Below, piece after piece: positions 22,625 through 35,436 of a stretch of DNA of 64,000 nucleotides. The position numbers and the translations under genes were made by a program. This DNA is from Ilex aquifolium. Taxonomy: Eukaryota; Streptophyta; Magnoliopsida; Aquifoliales; Aquifoliaceae. The notes under the pieces were generated by a model. The model saw only the letters and a program-made list of their open reading frames with translations. It was not told the origin of the DNA and did no database searches. The stretch lies in assembly GCA_951799425.1 (NCBI GenBank), contig OX637394.1, positions 35,438,001-35,502,000 on the forward strand, read 5' to 3'. How positions within the stretch are numbered: the stretch's first letter is position 1; each line of letters opens with the position of its first letter.

Positions 22625-25600
22625 TTGTCTATGTATAAATTTGCATATAAGAAAAGGTGGGTATGTACATGGAAGTGTATATGTACATATGTATATAACA
22701 AATGTGTAAGGCATACATGTATATACATATATGAGTTAAGGAGTATATATAAATATATATATATATAATACAAGGCAATGATGGAAGCTTCCACTTAGGA
22801 AGATATGCAAGGCATGTCTTGCATGCAAAAATAAATTAATAAATAAATAAGAAGTCTTGCACTTAGAAGATTTCGACAAGAACAAGAACCAAAAGGAAAG
22901 AAGAAATAAAGAAAGGGAAAAAAAAAGACGAAAAGAAGAAAAAAAGTGTGGGTGCAAAGATAAGAATCGTGATCCATTTCTTTTTTTCTAAAATGTAGAA
23001 ATCCAACTTTAATATATACATTTTGAGTGTTGCATGTATTTAAAGTGTAGTATTTGGTATGTGTTTGGATGGTGTATATACATATATATATGTATGATTT
23101 TTTGGTATGAGTTTTGATTTAATGCATGAACGATTCACCTTAATATTTATGTGGGTATGTGAATTAAGGTAGAGTTGTTGTATGAAAAATAGATGAGTGA
23201 AATTGTTGTATGTGGGTCTTAAGAAAGCGTGCAATCTTATGATTTTATGGAAAATTACGTAGATTCAAGTATATTTTGGGTTACTATAATTTTATGAGAA
23301 AAATTTACCTTGGATGTAATAGATTCGAGTAGGTAATTTCACTCGCTATAAATAGATTATTTTCACGTGACTCGAATTGATTATAACTACTACTTTAATT
23401 GATTCGAGTAATTTATATTATTAGGTGTGGATGAGTTATTAAATGTGACATGATTAAATTACGAAACTTGATTCGAGTAAACTAAATCGAGTAAAGCGAT
23501 ACTATTTATTAATACTTGAATGTGATTGTGAATATTGAGTGCCAGGTTCGGGGACGAGCATCGCAAAGAACGCTGCCCAAAAACTCTGGTGGAGTAATTT
23601 ACGAGATAGAATTTTTCGCAAGGTAGGTACACTACCCTACAACTTTTTTTAATAATTTATTAGACTTTTAAACATATGTTTTTGTTGTGGTTATTGTCGG
23701 GAATAATTAATTGAGCGGAGACACACAGTAGTATTACGAGTCGTTTAAGTGACGAGAGAGGATTATGTGAGTTGGGCCGTTTAAGTAACATGAATTATTT
23801 ATATGGCTTGAGTCGTGTACGTGACGGAATTTGATTATGTGGTGGAGTTGTCTAAGTGACGTGATCAAAAACTCTGTGTGATGTGGTCATCTGAAAGACA
23901 TAAACCATTAATGTGGTTTGGGTTGTCCAAGTGACGAATGATATCTATGTGGTGATACAAACTTACGATACATGTAGGGATAACAATTTTTGACACGACA
24001 CGAAAACTCAATACGAATAAATGGGTTTGAGTTGACTATTTTTTGGTACAAACCCGTGTATGACACGACCCGTCAACACGAAATATTAATGGGTCGTGTT
24101 CGGGTTCAACCCGTTTAACACGAATTGACCCAATTGACCCTTGTATTTAATCGGGTTGACACAAACCCGTCTGACCTGTTTTGGCCCGAATTGACCCACC
24201 ACTATATAATGAACTTAATTATTTTTTCCAAACCCTAACTTCATTTTCAGTCTGTCCAGACCAGGTTAGCGCTCTCTCTCTCTGTCGCTCTTTCTCTGTT
24301 TCTTGGGTTCACTGCTATCCTTTACTTTTTCTCTGTCTTTGTCTCTCGCTCTTTCTCTGTCTGATGTGTCTGATGTTTAATTGATTACGATTAGAATCAA
24401 ACCCTGTCTTAATTCTTTCCCCTATGTTTTAGATTCCATAACAGGCTTTTACAACTGTGGTATAACAGCTTCGGCTTAACAAATGCAATATCGTTCAGTG
24501 AAAGAACTAACATGAGGGATTAAGGGTTCAATTCATATTAGTTGATAGCTTTGCCCGTTTTTCAGTTATTCTGTTATTTCATGATTCATGTGACCTCACT
24601 GATTCTCTTGGTTATAAGCATGTTTTTCATCAGATATTGAAGTGAATTTGACAGGGTGAATTGTTGGTTCATCGATAAACCTGCTTGTACAAAGTAAGAG
24701 CTTAGCAGCCCTGAACTAAAATCCTTGACAAGTCTTTAATCCAGTACACCTGGATGTAAGACTGTAACATTAAATGCATTGATCTTATGATTGATCCGAG
24801 TGTTTCACCATTAATAATTTTCGTAATTGCTTTCTATTTGTACATCACAAAAAATACGCCAATGAAGGGTTATGATGGAATCATGAAAAGGGCTATCATG
24901 CGAGTGATAGTACTAGTTTTTATTGATTATTTTTATTGATTTGTCTTGATGCTATGTAATTGTATTTATTTGTTCCAGCTTTAGCTTTAAGTTACTTTTG
25001 AATTTTTTGAATGTTCATTAAGTTTCTAATTGTCAAATAATCTTGCTAGGAAAATGGAGAATACATCATGTACTCAACCGACTGTGGATGTCAATATTGA
25101 CAATACATCCCATGCTACCCCAGATACAGAAAGTGGAGATAATAAGAATGATGGAAAGCGGCAACGTACTTCCACATCAGAGGTATGGGGGTTTTTTAGA
25201 AAGTATGTAAATCAAGACAATGTTTTAAAGGCAGAATGCAACAAATGTAAGATTGAGTATAATGCTGCTAGTAAGTTTGGAACTGGTAATTTATGGCGTC
25301 ATTTAGAGACTTGTTTGAAAGAAAGTACCCGTAATGTGAGTCAGTTAATTTTAAGTCAAAGTCAAGGGTCTATTACTGCACGGTCTTCGAAGTTTAACGA
25401 GGAAAAATTTCAAGAGAGGTTAATACGTGCAATAATTAGACATGATTTGCCCTTTCAATTCGTTGAGTATGAATGTGTTAGACAAATCTTTAGCTACTTA
25501 AATTCAGATGTCAAATTTATTACAAGAAACACGGCTAAGGCTGATATTCTGAAATTGCATGCAAAAGAGATGCGTAGGTTGTCTGTTATCTTGCATGACA

Positions 25601-28600
25601 TACCTGGCAAGATAAGTTTGACTTCTGATTTGTGGACATCTATTACTACCGATGGGTATTTAAGTCTCACAGCACATTTCATCGACAAAGATTGGGTATT
25701 GCAAAAAAGAATTCTGAATTTCTCTTACATGCCTCCTCCACACAATGGCATTGCACTGGCTGACAAGATTTATAGTTTGTTGAAAAAATGGGGGATTGAG
25801 AAAAAGTTGTTTTCAATTACTTTGGATAATGCTTCTGCAAATGATGTCATGGTTGATATGCTTAAGAATCAACTTAATTTGATAGATGTTTTGCTTGATG
25901 ATGGTGGTTTTTTCATATTCGTTGTTGTGCTCATATTCTAAACTTGATTGTGCAAGAGGGGTTGAAAGAAGTAGATTTAGCTGTGGAAAAAGTCAGAGAG
26001 AGTGTCAAGTATGTAAAAGGTTCTCAGGCAAGAAAACAAAAATTCTTAAAGTGTGTTGCACATAAATCTTTAGATAGCAAGAAAAGTTTGAGGCAAGATG
26101 TTCCTACTAGATGGAACTCAAACATATTTGATGCTTGCAAGTGCAATTTACTATCGTCGTGCTTTTTGTTATTTGCAACTTGTGGATTCTAATTTTAAGC
26201 ATTGCCCATCTCAAGAGGAATGGATCAAAGTTGAAAAGATTCAAATATTTTTAAAAAATTTCTATGATACTACTGTTATCTTTTCTGGCTCCAAGTACCC
26301 CACATCAAACTTGTACTTTCAGCAAGTTTTCAGTATTCAATTGACTTTGAATAGAGAAATGCAAAGTTTGGATACTTTTATGAGAAGAATGTCTTGTCAA
26401 ATGTATGAAAAATTTGAGAAGTATTGGTTAGAGTATAGCGTGATATTGGCCATTGCAATTGTGTTTGATCCTCGCTATAAACTTGACTTTGTGGAGTGGT
26501 GCTATAAGAAGCTTTATGGTGAAGGCTCTCTTGAGTATTTTCATGATCGAGACAAACTTTTTTCTCTATTTGATGAGTATATAAGCAAATATGTTGTCAC
26601 CTCTTCTTCTCAATCATCGACTATTCTCCGTGGTGGTCTAGTTGCTTGTGAGCCAATCTTGAACCCACAACCTATGTTAAAGTTGAAGGTATTTAATTTT
26701 TTGTTTTATAATTTTTATTGTATTAGATTAATACTATTGATAGTCTATGATTTGAAAGTCTATGATTTTGATAATGTAGGCATTTGTCATTGAGAGCAAT
26801 GCATGTGGTCTTAAAACACAAAAAGGTCAATTATAATTATATTTGGATGAGCCTAGGGTTGACATAGAAATAGAACTTCTTGTTCTTGATTATTTGAGAG
26901 CTCATCAGTATCGTTATACGGAACTTGCTATTATGGCTCGTGATGTGTTAACTATTCTAATTTCTACGGTTGCTTCAGAATCAGCGTTTAGTATTGGTAG
27001 TCGGGTTCATGAACAATACTGTAGTGCTTTGAAGCCTCACGTTGTGAACGCTTTGATGTGCACTAGGGATTGGTTATGCGCAGAAAAAGGTAATAAATAT
27101 AATTTGTGATAACTGCGATATTTAATTATTTTTACAAATATTGAATTCTTATTTATATGCTTTCCTTATTGTCATTTAGAAAATTCACAAGTGCAATTGG
27201 AAGGGCTGGTAGAAGATATTATAAATCCGACTTTGAACAAAAATGAGGATGCGTCGGTGCAATGTTCAAATGTGATTGTGGATCTTGATTGTTGATGTGT
27301 GTAAGTCATAAAACCTAACTCTTCTTCTCAATCTTATGTGTTTATTTTTATTTTTTGTCACAATAACCATACCATATTTATTGGGTTAAAAGCTTAATAT
27401 GTTTTTTGGCAGGATATTGGCCAGATTTAGGAGATGAAGAGGATTTGAAAGATGCTTGTAATATTGCTTTGGGATATTTGTAAAGTTTTTTGAATATTTG
27501 TAATATTGTAGAGATTTGTATTTGTTTTGGGATATTTGTGATGTTTTTAATGCCTTTGTTTTATGTAAAACAGGTCTAAATTTTTAATTTTTTTGTTAGG
27601 TCATGTCGGGTCGGGTCGGGTTAGGCAGGTTGGATCGTGTTTACCCGAACACGAACTGTGTAAATCTCGGGTCACTGGTCGTGTTGGGTTAGTCGGGTTT
27701 CGAGTCAGGTCGTGTTCGTGTCCAAATGACCTAACCCGTTTAACTGGCAGTTCGTGTTTGGGTTAATATGTTTTCAACCCGAACCCGACATGACACGACC
27801 CGGACACGACACGATTGCCACCCCTAGATACATGTTGCTTGTGTGGCACAAGAATCTGCGCAATTAAATATAGTCTGTGTGGCGGTTGTTGTTTACTGGA
27901 CGATTAGTTTGTGCGCGTGTGGGCTATTCATTATGTGGAATAATTTAATTATATGAAAGTAAATATATGTTCTATATATTTTGCCGATGTGGTATATACA
28001 GGTTATGTCTATGTGATGTAAACGAACGTGTATGAGGTGAAGTAGAATTTGAAAGTAAGTATCTGATGCGTGATTAAGGTTGTTCATAAATAAATAAAGT
28101 TTTCTTTATCACTTATTGTGCTCATAAATATTGATAGCATCTTTGCTCTTACTAATGGTCTTAATGACTTTTCAGAAAAAATCATAAAGACGTGAGGAGT
28201 CCACTGTCGAGTCTAGAAGCTCGATTGGGATGTCATCATGGGGGTTATGTTTATATGTCACTTAAATTTATATTGTATTTTTATATATCATGTTCTTGAT
28301 ATCAATATTACGGTCTATAAATAAGTAGGGCTCATGACAAGCCATTTCACTAAGAGATTTGATGAACCTCTTTTATGTGCTTATATTTATATAAAGCAAA
28401 GTGTATTAAAAGAAAAAAATGGCAGGGATATATTATAGATATTGTACCTCGGGTTGGGGTGTTACTGGATAACTAGGCACGAGTGCATGGGAGTGCTATG
28501 ATGAATCTCTGCATTTGGTTTTTCTTTCTTCTAAGTTGTACCTTTCGAGGACTCCTTGTCCTCTCTTGCATTCTCTGCCCTCTTATTATTTCTAAAATCA

Positions 28601-31600
28601 TTACATTTTCTATCAAAAAATTTAGAAAAGAAGTACAATATGGAGGATAAGATGTTCACAAAAAAGAAATAGAACAAAATAAAATATATAGAAGAAAAAG
28701 AGAAAATATTAACCATTTATGAAACGAATTGAAAGTCCAATAAAAGCACCCCTTTGAAAATCTTGGTGGATATGGTCTATACATAACAAAATAATACAAT
28801 TCTATCCCACACGAATGTAAAAGAGGGGCAGTACTTTTGATCACCCTACCACAATTGTAAAAATAAAATCGTATGGTAAACATTTTTTCCACTCTTTTCA
28901 CATAGAGTTCAGTACCGTAAAAATAAATACAATCTCATTGGCAAATAGCTACAATCTGCTTCAAGTAGTCTATCATGCTTTTCGAGAAGTCTCTTATTAT
29001 GGAAATGGTGTTGGCCAGACAAACAAGAAGTCAAAACTTTGAGCTTACTTTTATGACACACCTCACCACCATCTATCATAAACAATGAAACTGCACTTTG
29101 ATAATGCCAAGTGTTGAATCACACTTTGTCTTTGATTGGAAATTAACAGATAAAATTCCTTCACAGAATTATAAACCCATTCCATCTCGAACTTTTCAAA
29201 CAAGAACTCAAAGATGCAAACAAAACGTAACCGAACTTTGATACAAACTATTTTGGAGATGATGCAACTTAAAAGCTAAATGATCAAGAGATAAAACTTT
29301 AAAATTCTGTTTAATGGTTCCCATAAGCAAGTTTTTCTATTTGTAAAATTGTTATCTCATAATCAATATTAAAAAATTATGGGGAAAATGATAATACTTC
29401 TCCAAACTATGCTATTGGTCTCACTTTGGTCCCCCAACTCCTAATTTTTCAATTTTGCCCCTGAAGATCCAAACTTGCTTTTAAATAATCCAATTAATAG
29501 ACGTACAAACTGGTTATAGAAATTGCAGTGTATTTTGTACGTGATTCCATCTAAGGTTTTCTTACTTGGAAATATATTACAACCAGATGGCTCACAGTTG
29601 ACGCATCTGCTCCTCACGGGTATAATGTAACCGGTCTTCCCCTCTATTTTACCAAGCAGAACAGAAGAAAACGAAAAACAAAAGAAGTAGAAGAAGACAG
29701 CAGGTAAGACTCTCTCTTACACAAACAAAAAGAAAAACAAGAGTAACGCAATTCTCCCTCCTCTCTCTAATTTCTCTCTGGAAACCCATCAGCTAAATAT
29801 ATAGTCTCTGCATACACAACACATATAAATATGCCTTAAACTCCTTCACAGGTCATGAATTAGTTGACCAATCTTCACACCTACCTTCAACAAGAAACCT
29901 TTGTATAATATACCAAATTAACCTAAATGGGTCTGACATATAAATAACAGAGTACTAACCCTAGACTGCCCCACAAGATTTATAAGCTCAGAGAAAATCT
30001 GGCTCTCAATATGTGGCTAATCAAGTTCTTTCAGAGAAGAGGAGCTTCGGTGGCAGAAAACAATCAGATTTGACAGCCCCTGGTCCTTTTTTCATCCTTG
30101 AATTAGGTAAGCCATGGATGGAGTGGAAGTGTGCATATTTTTAAAAAAATTCACTCACTATGAAGCACCACATAAGGAAAGAAATATTACAGATTCCTAA
30201 ACCATGCGCACATATTTCTGCAAACTCTGAAACTACAGAACGTCACATTGCCTCAACTTCATTGCCCCCTCTCTCTCCATGTATATATTTATGAATATAT
30301 GAGTGTGTGCTTGTATATGTATACATACACATATATATACACGCTTTCAGTAAAGGAGAAAAACATTTACAAGATTTCACACAAAATTATGGTAGCTTCA
30401 AATATGCAATTAGTCATATGGAGTGCACTGATGCAGACAAATAAGCAAACAGGAGCAGTTAATGGTTCCCAATCCATCCCATGTTCCAAAAAAATATTGT
30501 TCTCCAATAAAATAGTCTAGCAGGTAGTTAAACTTCTGACAGAAGTAAAGAGAAAGAGGAGGAAAGCACACCTCAAGAAATAGCCATGTTCTGCCGCAAT
30601 TCCAAGCTTCTTGCAAGGAGAAAACCACCTGCTTAGGCTTTCCCGCCCTCTGCCACTGACAATGAACACCGTGTTATTTGGAACCCCACAAAGTCTGTTC
30701 AAGATGGATATAACCTCCGCACTTGGAGACTTAATGATGGAATTTTGGGGCATTACTGTGCCATCATAGTCCAACAGTATGGCCCTGCTCTTAGACCTAC
30801 AGTAAGCTGACACAATATCATCGATTGAAAGCTTTCTAAAGTTTGGATCTAGTGCCACAACTCTGAACCCAAAGCCCAAACCAATGCCCCAACATCTTTT
30901 CCTGAAATGGTCTGCACAAGTTCTTTCCATATCTTGCAAGAAGCTTCTTGACCAATAAGCCACATCATGGGTGCTAACATAACGATAATGCTTCTCATGT
31001 CGCAACAGTTTCTCGGGTTCAGCCATTGAGATAGCCTCATTCATTGCCTCTGCAGTTGCCTCAACATTCCAGGGGTTGATACGGATTGCCCCACTAAGTG
31101 AAGGAGAACACCCAATAAATTCAGATACAACTAACATGCTCTTTTTGGGTCCACTCAAATCTGAACCTGTTTCTGCATCAGGAATTCCCTGTCTACAGAC
31201 AATATACTCATATGGAGTCAAGTTCATCCCATCCCTAACTGCTGAGACGACGACACACTCTGCAATGCTGTAATAGGCAATCTTTTCACTAATTGACAAA
31301 GGCCTATCAATAAAAACTATAGGTTCATACCCAGGCTTCCCAAATTTCTCATTGATTCTGTTGCAGCTTTCCTGTATTTCCGTTTGTACTTTTGCCAAAT
31401 CTATCTCTTTACCTCTTGCAGGACTTGCAATCTGTACCAGCACAGCCCTTCCTTGCCAATCGGGGTGCTGCTTAAGCATCTGCTCCATTGCTAGAAGTTT
31501 CAAATTAATGCCTTTAAAAATATCCATGTCATCAACTCCAAGCAACACAATTTTCCCTTCAAATTTCTGCCTAAGCTCCCCAATCTTTGACTCCTTATCA

Positions 31601-32559
31601 GCCAGTTTCATTACTGACTCTATCTGACCCAGATGAATCCCAACTGGCATAATCTTTATCTCGACAGTCCGACCATAATAATCCAAGCCAATGTAGCCCC
31701 TTTTAGATTGATATTCCAAACCTAACATTCGGCTGCAACAAGAAAGGAAATGTCGAGCATAATCAAAGGTGTGGAAACCAATAAGGTCTGAGTTAAGTAG
31801 AGCTTTCAGAATTTCTTCTCTAACAGGAAGTGTCCTGTAAACCTCAGATGAAGGAAACGGGCTATGAAGGAAAAACCCCATTCTCAAACGATTGAAGCGC
31901 CTCCTCAAGAAGGTGGGCAAAACCATTAAATGATAATCATGAATCCAAACAAAATCATCATCAGGATTTAGCACCTCGATAACTTTTTGTGAAAACAACT
32001 TATTGGCAGAAACATATGCTTCCCACATAAAACGATCAAACCGGCCTCCATGATCTGGTGAAAATGGCAACATATAATGGAAAAGAGGCCATAACTGCCT
32101 CTTGCAGAAACCATAATAAAACTTGTCCAAAACATTAGGTGGAAGAAAAGCAGGGACGCACTTAAATTTGTCCAACAGATATTGGGCAACATCATCCTGT
32201 TCAATCGGATCAACGTCAACACTCAATGAACCCACATATAACACTTCCATATCCTCCGGCAAACCATCCTTAAGCCGTAATAGCAGTGAGTCCTCATTCC
32301 AACTGAAACTCCAGCCTTTATTATCTGGTCTCCCCTTAGCTTTTAGGGGTAATTGGTTAGCCACAATAATCATCCTATCTGAAGCTAGTGAAGAAAGGTT
32401 ATCAGATGAAACAATGTAAGCCTGCTCATCATCAAGCTCGGAAATATTCCCTGGGACTGTCATTACCCTAGGAAGCCGCCTGCGCTCCCTCTCCCGACAC
32501 ATTATGGGGAAGTTCCCGGATGCCAAATCTAAAAGATTGGTGTATGATCTTGAAATCAT
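18481..32559 (-). CDS. TPS7: class II trehalose-6-phosphate synthase, TPS7-like (3 exons)
   Basis: Exons join as 30,572-32,559, 19,174-19,447 and 18,481-18,792, giving 857 codons; reading phase is kept at both junctions. The start MISRSYTNLLDLASGNFP is the conserved opening of this family, so the ATG at 32,559 is preferred over one six codons upstream. Residues of about 60-550 form the GT20 synthase-like domain (DDDFVWIHDYHLMVLP, GFFLHSPFPSSE, AVRDGMNLTPYEY). The C-terminal HAD phosphatase-like domain has LLDYDGT at 595-601 and GDDRSDEDMF from 783. Class II proteins (Arabidopsis TPS5-11) keep both domains but generally show no synthase activity and are linked to trehalose-6-phosphate/SnRK1 signalling in the cytosol. 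The sequence is closest, from memory, to Arabidopsis TPS7. Unusual points are an 11.1 kb first intron and a GC splice donor in intron 2. No stop or frameshift was seen. Confidence 0.93.
19174..19447 (-). other. TPS7: TPS exon 2
   Basis: The acceptor CTCAG/GTGGTCA at 19,447 completes an Arg codon, giving RWSQSDEWKICG. The exon ends in VEVKPQ. The following bases are GCATGT, so the donor is GC, not GT; using the GT four bases further on would shift the frame. Confidence 0.9.
19556..19600. repeat. poly-C and (CT)n tract
   Basis: About 15 C residues followed by about 11 CT units, in the TPS intron. The nearby 195-codon frame runs from exon 2 through this tract and is not real beyond the exon. 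Confidence 0.9.
20079..21022. repeat. possible hAT-like non-autonomous element
   Basis: Ends TAGAGGTGGTAATCGACTCG and, inverted, CAGGGCTACTCGAATTCGGC look like hAT ends rich in CTCG motifs, which recur inside each end. No 8-bp TSD was found. It lies in TPS intron 1. Confidence 0.35.
22221..22591 (+). mobile_element. short non-autonomous Helitron (371 bp)
   Basis: The 5' end TCTATATAATAAGATAGC follows an A. The 3' end has the hairpin GTGTC-TTCA-GGCAC, then CTAG at 22,588-22,591 followed by T. Ends match the Helitron at 16,156 on the other strand, so both belong to one family. Confidence 0.7.
22596..22625. repeat. (TG)n microsatellite
   Basis: A run of TG repeats directly after the Helitron end, preceded by an AT run. 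Confidence 0.9.
23967..27834 (+). mobile_element. complete hAT transposon, TSD GATACATG
   Basis: The element runs 23,975-27,826 (3,852 bp). Ends are TAGGGATAACAAT and, inverted, TAGGGGTGGCAAT. Both sides carry the exact 8-bp duplication GATACATG (23,967-23,974, 27,827-27,834). Both subterminal regions are dense in ACCCG/GACACGA motifs, probable transposase binding sites. It carries one broken transposase gene and inserted into the solo LTR of TPS intron 1. Confidence 0.95.
25051..27295 (+). pseudogene. hAT transposase (RICESLEEPER-like), frameshifted
   Basis: A BED zinc finger lies at codons 45-95 (CNKCKIEY, then HLETC), followed by the catalytic-core strings KISLTSDLWTS and FSITLDNASAN. A one-base shift in a T run near 25,907 breaks the frame before HIRCCAHILNLIVQ. 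A second shift lies near 26,112-26,125, between PTRWNS and YLMLASAIYYRR. An intron with GT/AG ends fits 26,689-26,779, and the dimerisation domain follows (ELAIMARDVLTILIST, VASESAFS, LKPHVVNALMCTRDWL). A last intron from about 27,089 leads to a final exon, 27,178-27,295, ending in TGA. The enzyme would cut and join the element ends; this copy cannot make it intact. The start used is the ATG at 25,051 after an AG; one at 25,030 is also open. Confidence 0.88.
30572..32559 (-). other. TPS7: TPS exon 1
   Basis: It encodes residues 1-662 plus two bases of codon 663, the whole synthase-like domain and the first HAD motif. The donor is TTGAG/GTGTGC at 30,571, directly after the residues AAEHGYFL. 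Confidence 0.93.
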
Positions 32560-33583
32560 TTTTACCCCCACTTTCACTTATTTCTTTCCAAAGACACCCT
32601 CAATATTCTCAACATCGAACAGCAAAATGCACTATTATTTTCTCTCTTGCGTTAAGTATTTCCCAATCATCTACATGAAACATAAACCACCATTTTCACA
32701 TAAGATGACTAAAGAATTGAAACAATAGCCTTAACATCAGATCAAAAAACACTAGAACAGCCAAAGATCACACCATACAGTGAAAATCAAATAGAATTAA
32801 CCAAATTATGAAACAGATACATACCCAGACGCCGAACTAAAGCCACTGATGGAACTATACCCAGATCATAAATTGGCAAAAGAACAACAACCCAATTCTA
32901 CAAAATCCATAATTTGTTTCTCAGTTATTGGCATGAAACAAAAGCCATACTTTTCACATAAATCACGAAACAATCAAAACACAAACCTAAGTATCACAAC
33001 CAAAAATCAAGAAGTAGAATCAATCACACAATCTTAGGACAGGTATAGATCACAAAATGCAGCGAAAATCAAACAAAATCAAGAAGTAGAATCAATCAAC
33101 CAGATAGATACCCGTATACTTAAACTACACACCCAACTAATCTGAATATACCCAGATCATAAAATGGGGAAAAAAAAACCAACCACCCAATTCAACAAAA
33201 AAAACAAGGAATCTGACACAATTCAATTAACGAAAGACAGAATATAGCAAAAAAAGATAAAAGTCGGAATTGACCTGTGCTTAAATCAACCAGATACATT
33301 AAACCCTTTCCCATGAAAGTCTTGATCTTAGGTGCGAATTGACGTGACTTCTACGGTTTGCATATATTTTTAAACCAAGCACACGGAAAAATCTAGGGTT
33401 TAATCAACAAAAGTATAGTTGTATATAAATTACGTGATATGAATAAAATAATAATTTCCTCTCCAAGAAAACGTGACAAAAAATTAAAGAATCTCTATCC
33501 TCAACACTAAAACAGGAAGTGGTGCTGTTATGTCAGGCCGCCGATGCACGTGAAAATCTATACTTATATTACTTTAACAAATA
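32560..33583 (-). promoter_or_regulatory. TPS7: TPS upstream region / 5' UTR
   Basis: A/T-rich DNA upstream of the TPS ATG. Class II TPS genes often carry an intron in the 5' UTR, and an acceptor-like TTTAAGCACAG/GT occurs at about 33,273 on the minus strand, but I cannot fix exon borders, transcription start or TATA box. Confidence 0.35.
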
Positions 33584-35436
33584 CTAGCTATATCTGAAGG
33601 TACCATACAACAAATAAAAAATATCTTAAACAATTACCTAAATTCAAAAGGAATAGCCTAAAAATATTCATACAAATTTTTTTTTTGAAATGGCCCGAAA
33701 TATATCGTCAATTATATCATCCATATTAATAGAACTGTCATAAAAATATATAAAAACTCATCAAAACAAAACATATATACAAATGTCTCTAGGAAAAAAA
33801 AATACTAACATAACCCATTGAAATTTATAATTTTTAAACAATAAAATAAATAAAATTTTGCTCATTTATAAGACTCACGAATTTATCACATTTACTATCA
33901 TTCAATCCAATAACACAACATAATTATAAAATACTAATCATTGCCCGTAGCTGAAGGCACTATACAATAAACAAAAAAATCTTAAACAATTGCCCAAATT
34001 CAAAAAAAAATGGTGTAAAAATATTCATATCAATTCTTATTTAAAATGACTCGAAATATATCGTCGACTATATTCTCTATATTAATGGAACTGTCATAAA
34101 AATATATAAAAATTTCTCAAAACAACACTATATATAAATGCCTTTGAAAAAAAAAATAAATACTAACATAACCCATTGAAATTTACAATATTTAAGCAAT
34201 AAATAAAATGTTGCTCATTTATAAGACTCACGAATTTATCACATCTACTACTATTCAATCCAATAACACAACATAATTATAAACTCAACCACCATATTTT
34301 TAATTCACAATATCCCCATGTAATAAATACCTCAAAAAAATAAAATAACATAACACAATTAAATTCACAACATTTAAGCGATAAATAAAATCAACCAAAT
34401 CTTACTCATTTATAAAACTCATGAATTTATCACCACTATCATCATTTAACCCAAAATGACATAATATAATTATAAATTTAATCACCAAATGTACAATCTT
34501 CTACATATAAATATACACAGAAACAGCCCACACACATTTCTTTTTTAGTTACTAACAAACCCTCCCAATCAATAATTATTTTTATTAGAAATACAATAAT
34601 TCAAGTTTTTAAGGTAAAATAATAATAAATTAATGCTTAATCAATAAATAGGGTAAAAATCACGGACATTCCCTGAGTTTTGGTAATATTACATGGACAC
34701 TCCCTGACATTTTATAAATAACATAGAGACCTCCTGAGCATTGTTATTCATTGCACAAAGACCCCCTCTGTCTCCCTTTCGTCAATGTTGCTAACGAAAA
34801 TTAATAATTTTATCCCAAAAAATTTTATTATTTTTACAATTGCCCTTCTTCAAATTTAGTACCAAAAAAATTAAAAAATTAATAAAAAAAAAAAAAAAAT
34901 TAATTTAGTACCCAAAAAATTGATTATAATTTAGTACCCCAAAAAAATGATTAAATGAATTTCAATATTAATTTGATAACAATAAAAATTAATTTGGTAT
35001 TAATTTGACAAAGTTGAATATAAATTGGACAAAATTAAATGTCAATTTTTGATAAATTTATATATTAATTTACAATCTAAGGTTCATTTCGTGTTGAATA
35101 TTATTTGGTGTTTATAGTCAATAAAGAATCAAGTGACAAAATACATGTCGTCAGATATATAAAAACTTTGAATTAGTTTCATGGAATAAATAATTGCATA
35201 ACATGTAGTTTTATCTGTTTTATGGAGTAAATAATAATAAAAACAACATAAGGGAAACAAAAAAATGATAATAGTATGAGAGAGAGAGTATAATATAGAT
35301 AGATAGACAGAGTTATATGAGAGATGAGAGTCTTACAGTTGTAAAAAGAATGAAAGTCCAATTAGGACCATCGGATCAAAACGATCTGAGCCGCGAAAAG
35401 CTCAAGACAAACAATCTAGCTACTTTATTATATAGA
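33584..35436 (-). mobile_element. Helitron-like element with tandem 3' ends
   Basis: On the minus strand the 5' end TCTATATAATAAAGTAGC lies at 35,436 after an A. The outer 3' end CTAG lies at 33,584, followed by T. A second 3'-end copy sits at 33,934, with a better hairpin (TGCC..GGCA), exactly 350 bp inside. The intervening unit repeats from 33,584-33,933 to 33,934-34,280, and a part repeats again to about 34,480. No Rep/helicase gene is present. Confidence 0.6.

Larger units (their letters stand above)
21835..28471 (+). mobile_element. solo LTR in TPS intron 1, TSD GGATA, with nested insertions
   Basis: The LTR starts TGTAAGACCTG at 21,840 and ends GGGGTGTTACT at 28,466; the last base has changed from the expected A. 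GGATA flanks both sides (21,835-21,839 and 28,467-28,471). Removing the hAT and Helitron leaves about 2.4 kb. It has no internal genes. Near 23,720-23,950 a loosely periodic TCGTTTAAGTGACG-like motif recurs about every 50-60 bp. Orientation is by analogy to the LTR at 37,792. Confidence 0.7.
19448..30571 (-). other. TPS7: TPS intron 1, 11.1 kb, transposon-filled
   Basis: In related plants this intron is, to my knowledge, short. Here it holds a poly-C/(CT)n tract near 19,558, a possible hAT-like element at 20,079-21,022 and a solo LTR (21,840-28,466) with a Helitron and a hAT transposon inside. Parts 19,448-20,078, 21,023-21,839 and 28,472-30,571 show nothing recognisable beyond microsatellites near 20,655, 21,246 and 30,280. 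Confidence 0.85.
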
